NCBI GenBank assembly: GCA_965212145.1
Contig: CBDBUY010000005.1
Coordinates: forward strand, 319,272-383,271
Reading direction: 5' to 3'
Source of the DNA: JAAEPI01 sp965212145
GTDB taxonomy: Bacteria; Bacteroidota; Bacteroidia; Cytophagales; Cyclobacteriaceae
Length of the DNA stretch: 64,000 nucleotides
Shown: piece after piece, positions 41,104 through 50,557 of the stretch
Layout of the letters: the number at the start of each line of letters is the position of its first letter
Numbering within the stretch: position 1 is the first letter of the stretch
The notes under the pieces: model-generated
Told to the model about the DNA's origin: nothing
Seen by the model: only the letters and a program-made list of their open reading frames with translations
The model's database searches: none
Program-made: the position numbers and the translations under genes

Positions 41104-44027
41104 TTTTGCATCAGGTTTTTAGCGGTGAGCATTGCTATGACACTTCTGTAAATCAGCGGGTTGAGTACGAAATAATCATTCTTCTCCAGTAAAATTCCAT
41201 CCTCTTGTAGTCCCAATAACTGAATAGAAGCATTTCGTTTGCTTATTCTGTTAAGTAGCGCATATTGATCTAGAGTCAGCCCGTCATGCAGTACCAGCTG
41301 GTGCAATCCGAATATCCACGGCAAAGGATACTTATTTAAAAATGAGAAGTCCGGCTTTTCAAAAGCGGCGATCTCAATTTCATCGTTCGTCACTTTCTCT
41401 GTAGAGAGCAGCCAGAACATCAGCGCCATGCTGATGTTTCCACTCGCAAAATCAATGAGCTCCTTAAAGAACCGATCCTTTAAAATCCTTTGACGATCTT
41501 CCTCATTGAGTTTCTGGAATTTCTTGTTCTCCAAATCCGAAGCAGTGGGTTTGAAGATCATACGATAGCCGCTGATTCGATTTCTTTTTTTGATGATCTC
41601 CTCAAGTTCTAGAGATGTTGGACTTGCGAAATTTATCTCATACCGAAATGCCTCGCTCATGGAAATGGTTTGGTTCAGGTACTTCCAGGCATAGCCTGTT
41701 GAAGTCATAATCCAAAATACATGACCTGAGGTTTGATGGATCAATGCAGCCAGGCCAACCAATGTATCAAAACCTCCAATTTTGCGCAGATAGAGGCATT
41801 GCATATCCTCGACAATGATCACTCGGCGTGCATCAGATTTCAGTTTTTCAACAAGACCATCCCATGAGAGTCGTTTCTCTTCTCCAACTACCTGCGATAG
41901 AAAATCCAGAAGTGGTCCTTCCGCATCTATTGACGTGACCGGCTTGTACCTGTTACTCGGATGGTTAAACAAATCCGCCTTCTCGGCATAGTTGATAAAA
42001 GACGTGAGGCCACTCCATTTTTCACCCACAATCACGGCCGCACCCTTTTTCTTGTTGCACCAGTTGTCGTAAGCACTTGAAAGCTTCTTTTGCTCGCTTT
42101 CACGACCGACAAACAACTCCAAATCAGAGACCGGATGAATTTGATATAAGTTTCGATAAATGACCGGTAAGTCATCAACCGCTTTTTCCGAGTCGATCAG
42201 GAAGTTGGCAACTTCCACCTCCAATTCCGAGTCTTGCGCCATCAGCCGGTTGGTTAACCGGTTTCTGATATTTAACACGTACAGCCATTTTAGTTTAATC
42301 CAGGCTAATGTCCTTTGAAACCAGTTTTGAGCTGTTCCTTTTAGTTGTGCTTTGTATTCTTCCGTTTGTTGCAGCGCCTTGGCTCGTAGTATTCGCAACC
42401 GCATATCGCGGACGTTCTCATTTTCGGTAAGCTCATTGAGTGACTCTTGATAAGCCAGGACGGCCGCCTTCACTTTCTCACTGGTCTCGTCCATGGCCTT
42501 CTGAAGGCTGGTCTTCACATCCTCTGCGCGTCCTCTTGCTCGTTGTAAACTGGTCGTAGCTATTTCTTCAATCTCATGGAGGTCTGCATCCTCGGTGATT
42601 TCTTCCAGGGCAGTATTCAACCCAAAGGAAATGATGTGGTCCAGATCCTGAGCGATTAGAAGGTTTTCTTGTAGCTCTGCGGATAGCTTCGTTTTGGTTT
42701 CATCCAGTTTCGTTTTGAGTTCGGGTGCAATTTCAAATGCAATGAGCTCGGAAGGAGACATTGTCGTGATCTCGTCAGATGGCAGAGGAGACAGGTACTC
42801 CGTTGAAATTTTGGGGACTTTTCGAGCTTGGGTCAGTTTTTCCATCTCATTGAAAGTGCTCGCCAATAAACGGTCAAGTCCGTTCACGAGGTTTTTATTT
42901 CCCAGCTTCTCGAGCAAGGCGGGAATAACATCCTGATCTAGTTGCTTTTGCGCGTTGTAAAGTTGCTTTTTCAAGACTGAGGAAAGCTCTTCCTTGTCAT
43001 CTGAAATTTGTCCGAGCGTTTCGTCGATGAATCCTTGGATGGCGTTTAATTCTTCACCAAGGTACTCGTCCATGTTTTCGGCATGATCCTCTATGAAGAT
43101 TTCCAAATCGGCATTTGCCTGAAGCATGAGCTTGTGAATCGCCAAATCAGATCGCCAGTCTTCCAGAAAAACGTCAAAATTATTAATCCATCCTTCCTCT
43201 CGTGTATACCACTTTTTGCAGGATTGTATCCAATTGTCATTGACGGTATCTGTTGAGAAAAATCGGCCGGAAAGCTCCATGGTACCAACCCGTTCCATGT
43301 CTTTTTCCATTTCCATCCAACACTCCTCCGATATGGAAATAAGGGCCTTTTTCAGCTTTCGTTTTTCTCTTGAAACATTCTTCTTTAAGGCTGTCAGAAA
43401 TTCTGGTGAACTGGTGGTTTCATCAACCTTCATGCATTGATATTCCCAGGCCTTTAGATCGATGTATGCTCGCATCATCTCCATGAAAAGAGGGTCACGC
43501 AGCTCTCTGATTTCCTGGCTTAAATTGACCAAGAGATGTTGTCGCAAAACCGAGCGAACGGGCACTTCATGATTCCAATAAAGCTCTTCCTTGGTTGTTT
43601 TGGAGAAAACCCGCTTTGGAGCAGTGGAAATAAGAAAACCTGCGTTTTTCAGAAATTTGAAGCTCTTGATAAGTACTGAATCATCCGGCTGAGCAACAAA
43701 CCGATTCGCTGACTGCTTGACCCGAATGTTCTCAGGAAACTTGGATAGTTCCGTTTCAAGGCGTGAGACAAAGGCTTGAGCAAATTCATCGAAACTCTCT
43801 GGACTGAACGTTTCCCAAATTCGTTCTGTGATGCCCAAAGTGGTTTGCTTGAACTGAATAAGCTGATCGTACTTTTCCCATTTGGCAGGGACCGCTTCAC
43901 CTATTTCTTTCTCCAGCTTCTCGAATTCTTTCAGGTCCTTCCTGACACTTTTGTCAATCGTGGCAAAAAGGCTGTTGGTGACCAGATCAGTGTATTTCTG
44001 GTGAAACGCATTTAGTTTATCGCGCAT
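41100..44027 (-). CDS. Large helical protein with degenerate AAA/STAND-like domain, coupled to MscS
   Basis: A 975-aa cytosolic protein that I cannot name. The first 600 residues are charged, helical and partly coiled coil. A basic amphipathic stretch near 590 (WFQRTLAWIKLKWLYVLNI) could touch the membrane. From about 640 a P-loop-like domain begins: FVGRESEQKKL, Walker A-like GEKWSGLTS with Leu where Lys is required (about 667-675), Walker B-like VIIVEDMQ (about 735-742) with Glu-Asp swapped, and a sensor-1-like FWIMTST. The last 120 residues look like a winged helix. The domain order recalls ORC/STAND ATPases, but nucleotide hydrolysis is doubtful. It overlaps the MscS gene by 4 bp. Confidence 0.6.
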   Translation of the reverse strand: MRDKLNAFHQKYTDLVTNSLFATIDKSVRKDLKEFEKLEKEIGEAVPAKWEKYDQLIQFKQTTLGITERIWETFSPESFDEFAQAFVSRLETELSKFPENIRVKQSANRFVAQPDDSVLIKSFKFLKNAGFLISTAPKRVFSKTTKEELYWNHEVPVRSVLRQHLLVNLSQEIRELRDPLFMEMMRAYIDLKAWEYQCMKVDETTSSPEFLTALKKNVSREKRKLKKALISISEECWMEMEKDMERVGTMELSGRFFSTDTVNDNWIQSCKKWYTREEGWINNFDVFLEDWRSDLAIHKLMLQANADLEIFIEDHAENMDEYLGEELNAIQGFIDETLGQISDDKEELSSVLKKQLYNAQKQLDQDVIPALLEKLGNKNLVNGLDRLLASTFNEMEKLTQARKVPKISTEYLSPLPSDEITTMSPSELIAFEIAPELKTKLDETKTKLSAELQENLLIAQDLDHIISFGLNTALEEITEDADLHEIEEIATTSLQRARGRAEDVKTSLQKAMDETSEKVKAAVLAYQESLNELTENENVRDMRLRILRAKALQQTEEYKAQLKGTAQNWFQRTLAWIKLKWLYVLNIRNRLTNRLMAQDSELEVEVANFLIDSEKAVDDLPVIYRNLYQIHPVSDLELFVGRESEQKKLSSAYDNWCNKKKGAAVIVGEKWSGLTSFINYAEKADLFNHPSNRYKPVTSIDAEGPLLDFLSQVVGEEKRLSWDGLVEKLKSDARRVIIVEDMQCLYLRKIGGFDTLVGLAALIHQTSGHVFWIMTSTGYAWKYLNQTISMSEAFRYEINFASPTSLELEEIIKKRNRISGYRMIFKPTASDLENKKFQKLNEEDRQRILKDRFFKELIDFASGNISMALMFWLLSTEKVTNDEIEIAAFEKPDFSFLNKYPLPWIFGLHQLVLHDGLTLDQYALLNRISKRNASIQLLGLQEDGILLEKNDYFVLNPLIYRSVIAMLTAKNLMQK

Positions 44028-44125
44028 TTAATGTCATAAAAAGTGGGATGAAGATACGCTATCTGTTGGATTTAGTTGTAGGAATTTTCATGGCCTTCTG
44101 GCGGGATGCTTTAACTTTCAAAATC

Positions 44126-44977
44126 ATGAAAAAACGATCCATCAAATTGATCCGAAATTTTACCTTAATCGTTCTATTCTCTGTCGTAATTTTTGCTTGT
44201 AGCAAAACGAAAAAGGAAGATAAGCCAGAAGAAACACAAAGAATTAAAGTGGAGATGGTCACTACGGCTGGAACAATTGTTCTGGAGCTATACGATGAAA
44301 CGCCTAAGCACAGAGACAACTTCATTAAGTTGGTCAATGATGGCCAATACGACAGTTTGCTTTTTCACCGGGTGATCAATGAATTCATGATCCAAGGAGG
44401 TGATCCTGAAAGCAGGAATGCTACCCCAACGGATACGCTTGGAAACGGAGATGTCGGCTATACCGTGGATGCGGAATTCCACCCGGACTTGTTTCACAAA
44501 AAGGGAGTACTGGCGGCCGCTCGTGATGGTAACCTGGCTAGGGCTTCCAGCGGTATTCAGTTTTACATCGCTCAAGGGAGGGTCTTTAACGATAGCACGC
44601 TCGACCTGGCAGAAGACAGAATCAATGGTTGGCTAGCGGAGCATTATTTCAAGAATGATCCGGCTAATAAGCCTCTGGTGGATTCATTGCAGATGGCCAT
44701 TGACAAAAAGGATTTCATGGCGTACAGAAAGTACGACGACAGCATCCGAAACATGGCCAAGGTCTTTACCGGATTTGAGAAGCACGTGATTCCCGAGGAT
44801 CAGCGGGAAGTGTATAAAACCATCGGCGGTACGCCTCACCTCGATCAGAATTACACTGTGTATGGTGAAGTGGTCAGCGGGCTTGATGTGGTTGATAAAA
44901 TCGCGGGAGTGCCGACTAATCCCATGAGTCGTCCAATAGAGGATGTGAGAATACTAAGCGTGAAAATTATGGAGTAG
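44126..44977 (+). CDS. Cyclophilin-type peptidyl-prolyl isomerase lipoprotein
   Basis: A 283-aa lipoprotein. I start at MKKRSIKLIRNF, giving a lipobox VVIFAC; upstream in-frame ATGs at 44048 and 44087 would bury it. The cyclophilin domain has LELYDETPKHRDNFIKLVNDGQYD, FHRVINEFMIQGGDP with the catalytic Arg, and GVLAAARDGNLARASSGIQFYI. An insertion of about 75 residues (AEDRINGWLAEHYFKND to EKHVIPEDQREVYKTI) splits the fold before the final YTVYGEVVSGLDVVDKIA; this insertion is usual in Bacteroidota homologues. It folds periplasmic or outer-membrane proteins. Confidence 0.92.
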   Translation: MKKRSIKLIRNFTLIVLFSVVIFACSKTKKEDKPEETQRIKVEMVTTAGTIVLELYDETPKHRDNFIKLVNDGQYDSLLFHRVINEFMIQGGDPESRNATPTDTLGNGDVGYTVDAEFHPDLFHKKGVLAAARDGNLARASSGIQFYIAQGRVFNDSTLDLAEDRINGWLAEHYFKNDPANKPLVDSLQMAIDKKDFMAYRKYDDSIRNMAKVFTGFEKHVIPEDQREVYKTIGGTPHLDQNYTVYGEVVSGLDVVDKIAGVPTNPMSRPIEDVRILSVKIME

Positions 44978-44978
44978 A

Positions 44979-45182
44979 TCAGTTCTGTTTGATCGCTTCG
45001 CTTAGTTTGTCTAGGTTTTTGTAGACATTCTTCTGGAAACCGCCCTGACTGAGTTTGTACTTGCCATCGCCTTTGATTTCTACACAGAATTCGTCTTGCG
45101 TATATATGTAATTGCCTTGAATGCTTTCGATTTTGATGTCATGCGCCGAAAGGGCGGAGAGGAGGTTTTCTTTCTGATCCAT
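44979..45182 (-). CDS. Small conserved protein of unknown function
   Basis: A 67-aa protein starting MDQKENLLSALSAHDIKIE; the frame extends to 45428 but that part is antisense to rlmF. The sequence alternates short strands and helices (IESIQGNYIYTQDEFCVEIKGDGKYKLSQGG, then KNLDKLSEAIKQN) with no signal peptide. The compact alpha/beta look and tight spacing (1 bp from the cyclophilin end) support a real gene. I do not recognise the family. Confidence 0.6.
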   Translation of the reverse strand: MDQKENLLSALSAHDIKIESIQGNYIYTQDEFCVEIKGDGKYKLSQGGFQKNVYKNLDKLSEAIKQN

Positions 45183-45274
45183 GTGTGAATTTGGCTGCAA
45201 GGTACGAACAAGCACATTACCCGAGATCGACTTTTGATTTTCATTCCAGACTTCCGCAAACATTACCTTCGCGT

Positions 45275-46231
45275 ATGCACCCAAGAAACAAGCACACAGG
45301 ACGATACGATTTCGACAAATTGATCGCTTGTAATCCGGACTTGGCATCTCACGTAATCCCCAATATTCGGGGTGATCAATCCATTGATTTTGCCAATCCA
45401 AAAAGTGTGCTCGCCCTGAACAACGCACTTCTCCAGTTGCAATACGGAATCGAAAAATGGGAGATTCCTGAGGGGTATTTGTGTCCGCCGATTCCCGGAA
45501 GAGCCGATTACCTTCATCACATGGCCGACCTGCTCCGTGCGAATAATTATGGGAGGATTCCGACGGGGGAAAAAGTACAATGTTTGGATATCGGTATAGG
45601 CTCTAGTTGCATTTATCCGATTATCGGACGGGTCGAGTACGAATGGTCGTTTATTGGTTCAGACATTGACGAAACCGCTCTACAGTCTTCTCAGAAAATT
45701 CTGGACGCCAATCCCAAAATTGGTCAGCATGTGGAGTTGAGGTTGCAGACAGATAAAAGTGACGTTCTTTTCGGGATTATCAGAAAGGAGGACCGAATAG
45801 ACTTGACGGTTTGCAATCCACCTTTTCATTCCTCTGCAGAGGAGGCCAAATCCGGTTCACTCAGAAAAGTCAGAAACCTGAAAACCGGCAAAGGGAAGGA
45901 GCCGCAGCTGAATTTTGGTGGACAGAGCCATGAGCTTTGGTGCGACGGTGGCGAACGGAAATTCATCAGTAACCTCGTTAGGGAGAGTAAGAAGTTTTCG
46001 GAATCGTGTTTTTGGTATTCGACACTGGTTTCCAAGCAATCACACCTCAAGGCCGTCTATGCAGCATTGAAAGACGCTGGAGCGGAGAAAGTGGAGACCA
46101 TCCCGATGGGACACGGCAACAAAACGACCCGCATTGTGGCCTGGACTTTTCTGACAAGCGAACAACAACGGGAGTGGAAAGATGTACGATGGAATGGGAG
46201 GAAGCCGAAAGAGATTGAGTCTGACAGTTGA
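45275..46231 (+). CDS. rlmF: 23S rRNA (adenine-1618-N6)-methyltransferase RlmF
   Basis: A 318-aa methyltransferase starting at MHPRNKHTGRYDFDKLIACNPDL, the characteristic RlmF opening. SAM motif I is CLDIGIGSSCIYPIIG, motif II contains GSDIDETAL, and the amino-methylating motif IV is TVCNPPFHSS. FGGQSHELWCDGGERKFI and the final WTFLT complete the family pattern. It modifies A1618 (E. coli numbering) of 23S rRNA. The upstream ATG at 45185 would overlap the divergent small gene and is not used. Confidence 0.95.
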   Translation: MHPRNKHTGRYDFDKLIACNPDLASHVIPNIRGDQSIDFANPKSVLALNNALLQLQYGIEKWEIPEGYLCPPIPGRADYLHHMADLLRANNYGRIPTGEKVQCLDIGIGSSCIYPIIGRVEYEWSFIGSDIDETALQSSQKILDANPKIGQHVELRLQTDKSDVLFGIIRKEDRIDLTVCNPPFHSSAEEAKSGSLRKVRNLKTGKGKEPQLNFGGQSHELWCDGGERKFISNLVRESKKFSESCFWYSTLVSKQSHLKAVYAALKDAGAEKVETIPMGHGNKTTRIVAWTFLTSEQQREWKDVRWNGRKPKEIESDS

Positions 46232-46286
46232 GTGGTCATGTTTCTATGAAGTTTTGATGCGTATCTTGCTGATTCAAAATCTGATT

Positions 46287-46760
46287 ATGAAAAAGCTATC
46301 CATCATTCTTGCCGTTTTGGCTCCATTTTTTATTCACGCACAAGATGCAGCTTACGACGTGAAGTCCTATCTGGACGAGGGTATGAAGGCACCCAATACA
46401 CATCACATTGGAGATGCCTGGTTGAACTTCCTGACACAAGCAGATGAGGATTTCACCTACAACATCACCCAAGCTACGTTTAGCCCTGGCTCCACTTTGG
46501 ATTGGCACAAGCACACCACTGCGCAGGTGATCATTGTGGTGGATGGGAAAGGGTATTATCAGGAAAGAGGGAAGGAGGCCATCATCATCAAAAAGGGAGA
46601 TGTACTTAAGTGTGAAAAAGACATTGAACACTGGCACACGTCATCTGCTGACATGTCGGTTTCATACATCGCTGTGTATGGAAGCGAACCAACGATCTGG
46701 ACGGAGAAGTTGAGTCAGGAATATTACGACGCTGTTGCGGAAAAGCTTGAAGGCAAGTAG
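46287..46760 (+). CDS. Exported cupin-domain protein
   Basis: A 157-aa periplasmic protein: signal MKKLSIILAVLAPFFIHAQD, then a single cupin barrel. Motif 1 is ATFSPGSTLDWHKHTTAQVIIVVDGKGYYQERG with the metal ligands His-x-His, motif 2 is KKGDVLKCEKDIEHWHTSSAD. It resembles the (R)-mandelonitrile lyase/quercetinase-like small cupins, but the substrate is unknown. The earlier in-frame ATG at 46182 lies inside rlmF and is unlikely. Confidence 0.85.
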   Translation: MKKLSIILAVLAPFFIHAQDAAYDVKSYLDEGMKAPNTHHIGDAWLNFLTQADEDFTYNITQATFSPGSTLDWHKHTTAQVIIVVDGKGYYQERGKEAIIIKKGDVLKCEKDIEHWHTSSADMSVSYIAVYGSEPTIWTEKLSQEYYDAVAEKLEGK

Positions 46761-46765
46761 AGGCC

Positions 46766-47464
46766 TTAATCCATGCCTATTCGAATTTGCCCGCAGGGTA
46801 TCGAAACGTGATGATTCGGTGGGTCAAAGCTTATTCCGTAAAATAGATTCAGTGAATTCGTTGTGAGCTCATAACGTTCGATAGATTTTACTGGATAGAA
46901 TGGTGCGCCATGATCATGTCCCTCAACGAATAATTTCGTCCTGGTTACGCCACTCATTAGTTCAGGCTCGTACAGAACCCCAATGAATAGTATCAGCGGT
47001 TGTTCCGGAGGAATTGAAGCATCTAATGTCAACTGTTGATCATTTCCTAATTCGAAGAATTCCTCCATTCTAACACCAAAATTGAATGCATCCTGGATTG
47101 AATCGGAAGCGAATTTTTCAGGAATTAAGAAAACTTTTAACTGAACGACAGAATCTGGCAAAAGCCATGTTGGTTTTGTCGGAAAATCAAGGGCTAGATT
47201 GATTGGAACGATCGTGTCGTTACTAATCTGTATGCCAAATACCGTGTATCTAAAGTCGATACCTTCAGAACTCAAATAACGACCACCCCTCGGTCCGGTA
47301 GTAAGAATGCTGATCCCACCAAAATCTCCAACGTTCTCTGTGAGCTGAATGCTCGTGTCAGAATCAATGTCCGATGGGTTTTGAGCTGCTGTTTTCTGGT
47401 CTTGGGTTTGTGTGCAGGATGCAACAATGAGTAGCACGAAAATGGAATGATTGAAGAATCTCAT
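46766..47464 (-). CDS. Lipoprotein of unknown function
   Basis: A 232-aa lipoprotein (lipobox LIVASC, Cys17) followed by a Gln/Thr/Asp-rich linker and a beta-rich domain. Segments such as SILTTGPRGGRYLSSEGIDFRYTVFGIQISNDT and INLALDFPTKPTWLLPDSVVQLKVFLIPEKF look like an Ig-like fold. I do not recognise it. It is convergent with the cupin gene at 5 bp distance, with no obvious terminator between them. Confidence 0.65.
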   Translation of the reverse strand: MRFFNHSIFVLLIVASCTQTQDQKTAAQNPSDIDSDTSIQLTENVGDFGGISILTTGPRGGRYLSSEGIDFRYTVFGIQISNDTIVPINLALDFPTKPTWLLPDSVVQLKVFLIPEKFASDSIQDAFNFGVRMEEFFELGNDQQLTLDASIPPEQPLILFIGVLYEPELMSGVTRTKLFVEGHDHGAPFYPVKSIERYELTTNSLNLFYGISFDPPNHHVSIPCGQIRIGMD

Positions 47465-47574
47465 TGTTCTTGATCGCCCGACTGTCTCAAGCTTGCGGAC
47501 CTGTTCATAGGATCAAGGTAGACTATCTACTTGTGCATTCAAAGCCTACCTTTATCGGGCTGGCAGGTATCCAC

Positions 47575-47662
47575 ACCGTCATTCTGAGCCGAGTGCAACG
47601 AAGCGTAAGAAACCGCCTTCCCAGTAGGACACAAGTCGCGCCATCGCTCGGGCTTGTTGCGA
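47575..47662. repeat. Partial intergenic repeat of the CGTCATTCTGAG type
   Basis: The stretch opens with ACCGTCATTCTGAGCCGAGTGCAACGAAG in two parts of a repeat that I know from many Bacteroidota intergenic regions, and later has the stem-like GCCATCGCTCGGGCTTGTTGC. No second copy or full inverted terminus is present here. It marks the left edge of an AT-richer segment. The remainder of the 238-bp gap shows nothing else. Confidence 0.4.
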
Positions 47663-47702
47663 GCATACAGTTAAGATATTTTAGTATTTGCAGTTCGCGC
47701 AG

Positions 47703-48749
47703 TTATTCTTTTGATCCATATAAATAATCCGCAGCAGCTTTACTCATTCCTTTATAATCGTGCCCGACATTTGGAATGATTTCTAATTTCCAATTGAATA
47801 TATAGTCTAATTCAGATGCAATTCTCTTTGATTCGTTATAAAAATATGTCCCTCTTTCTAATCTATGGATGCCTTGCATGTCAACTTCTGGCGAACGCCT
47901 TAAATCTCCTCTGGTTTCATTGGCATCATCTTTTTCTCCCAGAAACAATACAAGATTTTTACTGAAGTCCAGTTCTTTTTCTGTAACAAAACTGCCCTTT
48001 AATCCAGTAGGGAAATCCACTCTATCTGTAGGGACCGTGTACCAACCAGAATTTGATGCTAATATTCTATTGGCCTTACTATCTGACTTAAAGATTACAA
48101 GACGATGTAGAATTTGTCCACCAGCAGAATGGCCGAATAAATCATACGTTTTGGTTTTAAGGTTCAGTTTATCTTTTGCTAAATTGAAAATGCGGTCAAA
48201 ATCGTCGTAAATCCACTCATTAGGATTTTGACTGATTTTAAATCCTGTCATTGCTGTTCTTTCGTCATTGATTTCCACATCTGAAATCATTCCTGCCAGA
48301 TTATAGCTCCAAAATCCCGGATAAAATTTCTCAGAGTATTCAGGTGATAGAACAAGAACATTATATTTTTCAGCTTTTCCAATCCAAGCATCCCGATATT
48401 CATCTCCGTTTCGTCCAGATCCAGGTAATACAATTACCACTTGCGATTCGGATTTTAGATTGCGTGGTTTGAAGTAATGAATGATTATTTGTTTTTCATT
48501 TTGTATGCCTCCATCAATCAAGAATTTCCCACTTCCGTCTTGAATCTTTATTTCATTAATGGTTAGATCTTTTTCTGGAATTAAATCACTTTTTTTAATA
48601 AGGTCCATTTTACAATGTGGACAAATTCCAGGTTTGTTAAAAGTCGATTCATCACACGGCAAATCACAAGGTTTGCAAACATATTCGTCTGTTTTTCTTT
48701 GACATGAAAGAGTCAATAGGATTAGAATGAATAAGAATTTTGATTTCAT
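47703..48749 (-). CDS. Alpha/beta hydrolase lipoprotein with N-terminal metal-binding module
   Basis: A 348-aa lipoprotein (lipobox LLTLSC, Cys16). Residues 24-50 hold a four-Cys module, VCKPCDLPCDESTFNKPGICPHCKMDL, like the heavy-metal-binding domain (YxCPMHP type) of copper efflux proteins. After it comes an alpha/beta hydrolase: VIVLPGSGRNGDEYRDAW, nucleophile elbow LFGHSAGGQI and the late His in NVGHDYKGM. The combination is unusual. The gene lies 1 bp after a serine hydrolase in a run of AT-richer genes. Confidence 0.8.
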   Translation of the reverse strand: MKSKFLFILILLTLSCQRKTDEYVCKPCDLPCDESTFNKPGICPHCKMDLIKKSDLIPEKDLTINEIKIQDGSGKFLIDGGIQNEKQIIIHYFKPRNLKSESQVVIVLPGSGRNGDEYRDAWIGKAEKYNVLVLSPEYSEKFYPGFWSYNLAGMISDVEINDERTAMTGFKISQNPNEWIYDDFDRIFNLAKDKLNLKTKTYDLFGHSAGGQILHRLVIFKSDSKANRILASNSGWYTVPTDRVDFPTGLKGSFVTEKELDFSKNLVLFLGEKDDANETRGDLRRSPEVDMQGIHRLERGTYFYNESKRIASELDYIFNWKLEIIPNVGHDYKGMSKAAADYLYGSKE

Positions 48750-48750
48750 A

Positions 48751-50457
48751 TTATTTTTCGGTCAATAATACGGCTGGTAAAATGTAATTATTCAGAATCT
48801 CAAATGGCTTTTCCATCTCTGGAAATAGATTATAGTTACCACTTGTAAAAGTCACAGTCATGTCCAATTCCGGAATTATAATCAAGAACTGACCTCCATT
48901 ACCCCATGCTTCAATCGTACTAATTTGCGTACTGCCAACTTTTCGATCCAACAACCTCCATAGATACCCATAATCAGAATCCCTTGGATAGCTACTTTTT
49001 ATATGTGGCTTAGTTGACTCATTTATCCATGACTCTGCAATTAGCTGTTCACCATTCCATTTTCCTTTGTTTAACATCAATAGTCCAAATTTGGTGAAAT
49101 CAACTGGACGTAAGTAAAAATTACCAGCTAGATATCCTCTCCATTTGGGGGAGGTTAACATTTGAAACTTATCAATTCCCATTGGTAATAACATTTGCTC
49201 ATAAACAAAAAGTGGGAGGTAGGTGTCAGTCGATTGCTCAATAACCCCTGTCAACAGATTGCTACCACCTGAGGAGTACTCGAATTCCTTACCAGGTTCA
49301 TGCTTCATGGGTAAATGCAGCTTATAGCCAACCCAATCATGGTTATCCCACTGCATTTCATCTTCATCTTCCAACTCAATCCCTGTGCTCATCGTCAATG
49401 CATGATGAATAGTGATGTTCTTCTTGGGGGAGTCATCAATTTCATATTCAGGATAATAGTCCAAAATAGAATTTTCAACTTCTAATTCACTGTTTTGCGT
49501 CATGGCCTTACCCACAGTGAGCGCTGCTATAGATTTAAAAGCAGACCTTATATCATGAACGTATTCTCTTTCATATCCATGAAAGTATTCTTCAAAGACA
49601 AGTTTTTGGTCTTTTGTAATTATAACGCTGTGAATATGTTCCAAATTCTCTCTATTTGCTTCATCCATAAAGTCTAAAAGCGACATATTGATGCCAACCT
49701 CGTCTAAAGAAGCTGTTTGCATCAAACCATCAGGTGAAACGGGAATTTTGTACTCATACTTATCGTTTAAAGGTCTTGGCAAATAGCCTTCTAATTTATC
49801 TCCCGGAAGTTTAGTGAGTTGTATTTTTCGATTGCCACCCGCATTGCCATATTCTAGCGAGATGCTCTTGTTTTCAGTTTCATAAGATGCCGCTAATCCG
49901 AAGCGGTTATTTGTTATTTCGAAATCAATATCAGTACCATCAATCAAGACTTCTTCGATGGTAAAATGCAATCTCCTATTTTCCTTATTGCTTTGAATAT
50001 TGGCCTGTACAATTTCTAGAGAGTCCTTATAAAATTCCAAATAAACCATGTAGTCAGTGTCAATGATTTCAGGTTTATAAATTTTGGACACCCACTTGTC
50101 CTCAATTTCTTCAAAACTCAGACTTTGGGCCCATAGGTCATTAGTTAGAATGCCTTTAAGAGTTTGTGGGTTCTCAGATAGAATCGCATCAAAACGAAGA
50201 CCTGAGGAGCCTTTAAACTCAAATTTTCTGGCATCTTGAACCAATGGAAAAATTTCTTTTTCTCCATCGTAAAAAAGAATAGCCTCAGTTGGTTGATCAG
50301 CCGGAAAGACAACAATCGAATCGTATTTTGACTCAGTTTGAAAGAGCAACCCCGACCATACTCCTATTAACTCGTCTTTGTTAAAAGATTCATCCTTTTC
50401 GGTGCATGAGAATATTACTAATGAAGCTAACCAGAGATATGTATATTTTAATTTCAT
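48751..50457 (-). CDS. Serine beta-lactamase-like hydrolase lipoprotein
   Basis: A 568-aa lipoprotein (lipobox LVIFSC, Cys18). The first 240 residues are beta-rich and of unknown fold; residues about 255-560 form a class C beta-lactamase-like domain with SxxK in IRSAFKSIAALT, the Tyr motif FEYSSGGSNLL and the third element WGNGGQFLIIIPE. Proteins of this kind are usually esterases or peptidases rather than antibiotic-resistance enzymes. It is followed closely by the metal-module hydrolase. Confidence 0.85.
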   Translation of the reverse strand: MKLKYTYLWLASLVIFSCTEKDESFNKDELIGVWSGLLFQTESKYDSIVVFPADQPTEAILFYDGEKEIFPLVQDARKFEFKGSSGLRFDAILSENPQTLKGILTNDLWAQSLSFEEIEDKWVSKIYKPEIIDTDYMVYLEFYKDSLEIVQANIQSNKENRRLHFTIEEVLIDGTDIDFEITNNRFGLAASYETENKSISLEYGNAGGNRKIQLTKLPGDKLEGYLPRPLNDKYEYKIPVSPDGLMQTASLDEVGINMSLLDFMDEANRENLEHIHSVIITKDQKLVFEEYFHGYEREYVHDIRSAFKSIAALTVGKAMTQNSELEVENSILDYYPEYEIDDSPKKNITIHHALTMSTGIELEDEDEMQWDNHDWVGYKLHLPMKHEPGKEFEYSSGGSNLLTGVIEQSTDTYLPLFVYEQMLLPMGIDKFQMLTSPKWRGYLAGNFYLRPVDFTKFGLLMLNKGKWNGEQLIAESWINESTKPHIKSSYPRDSDYGYLWRLLDRKVGSTQISTIEAWGNGGQFLIIIPELDMTVTFTSGNYNLFPEMEKPFEILNNYILPAVLLTEK

Positions 50458-50557
50458 TTTTTGATACAGGAATTAAGCCTGACGACTTGTGTTTAATGGC
50501 GTGGCTGCTGAAGTCACATAACCGTTTTTATATAGTGTTGGCAGTAGTCTTTTGTGC

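Noticed and set aside
45183..45428. Longer N-terminus for the small 67-aa protein
   Set aside because: The extension is antisense to the start of rlmF, whose N-terminus is well defined.
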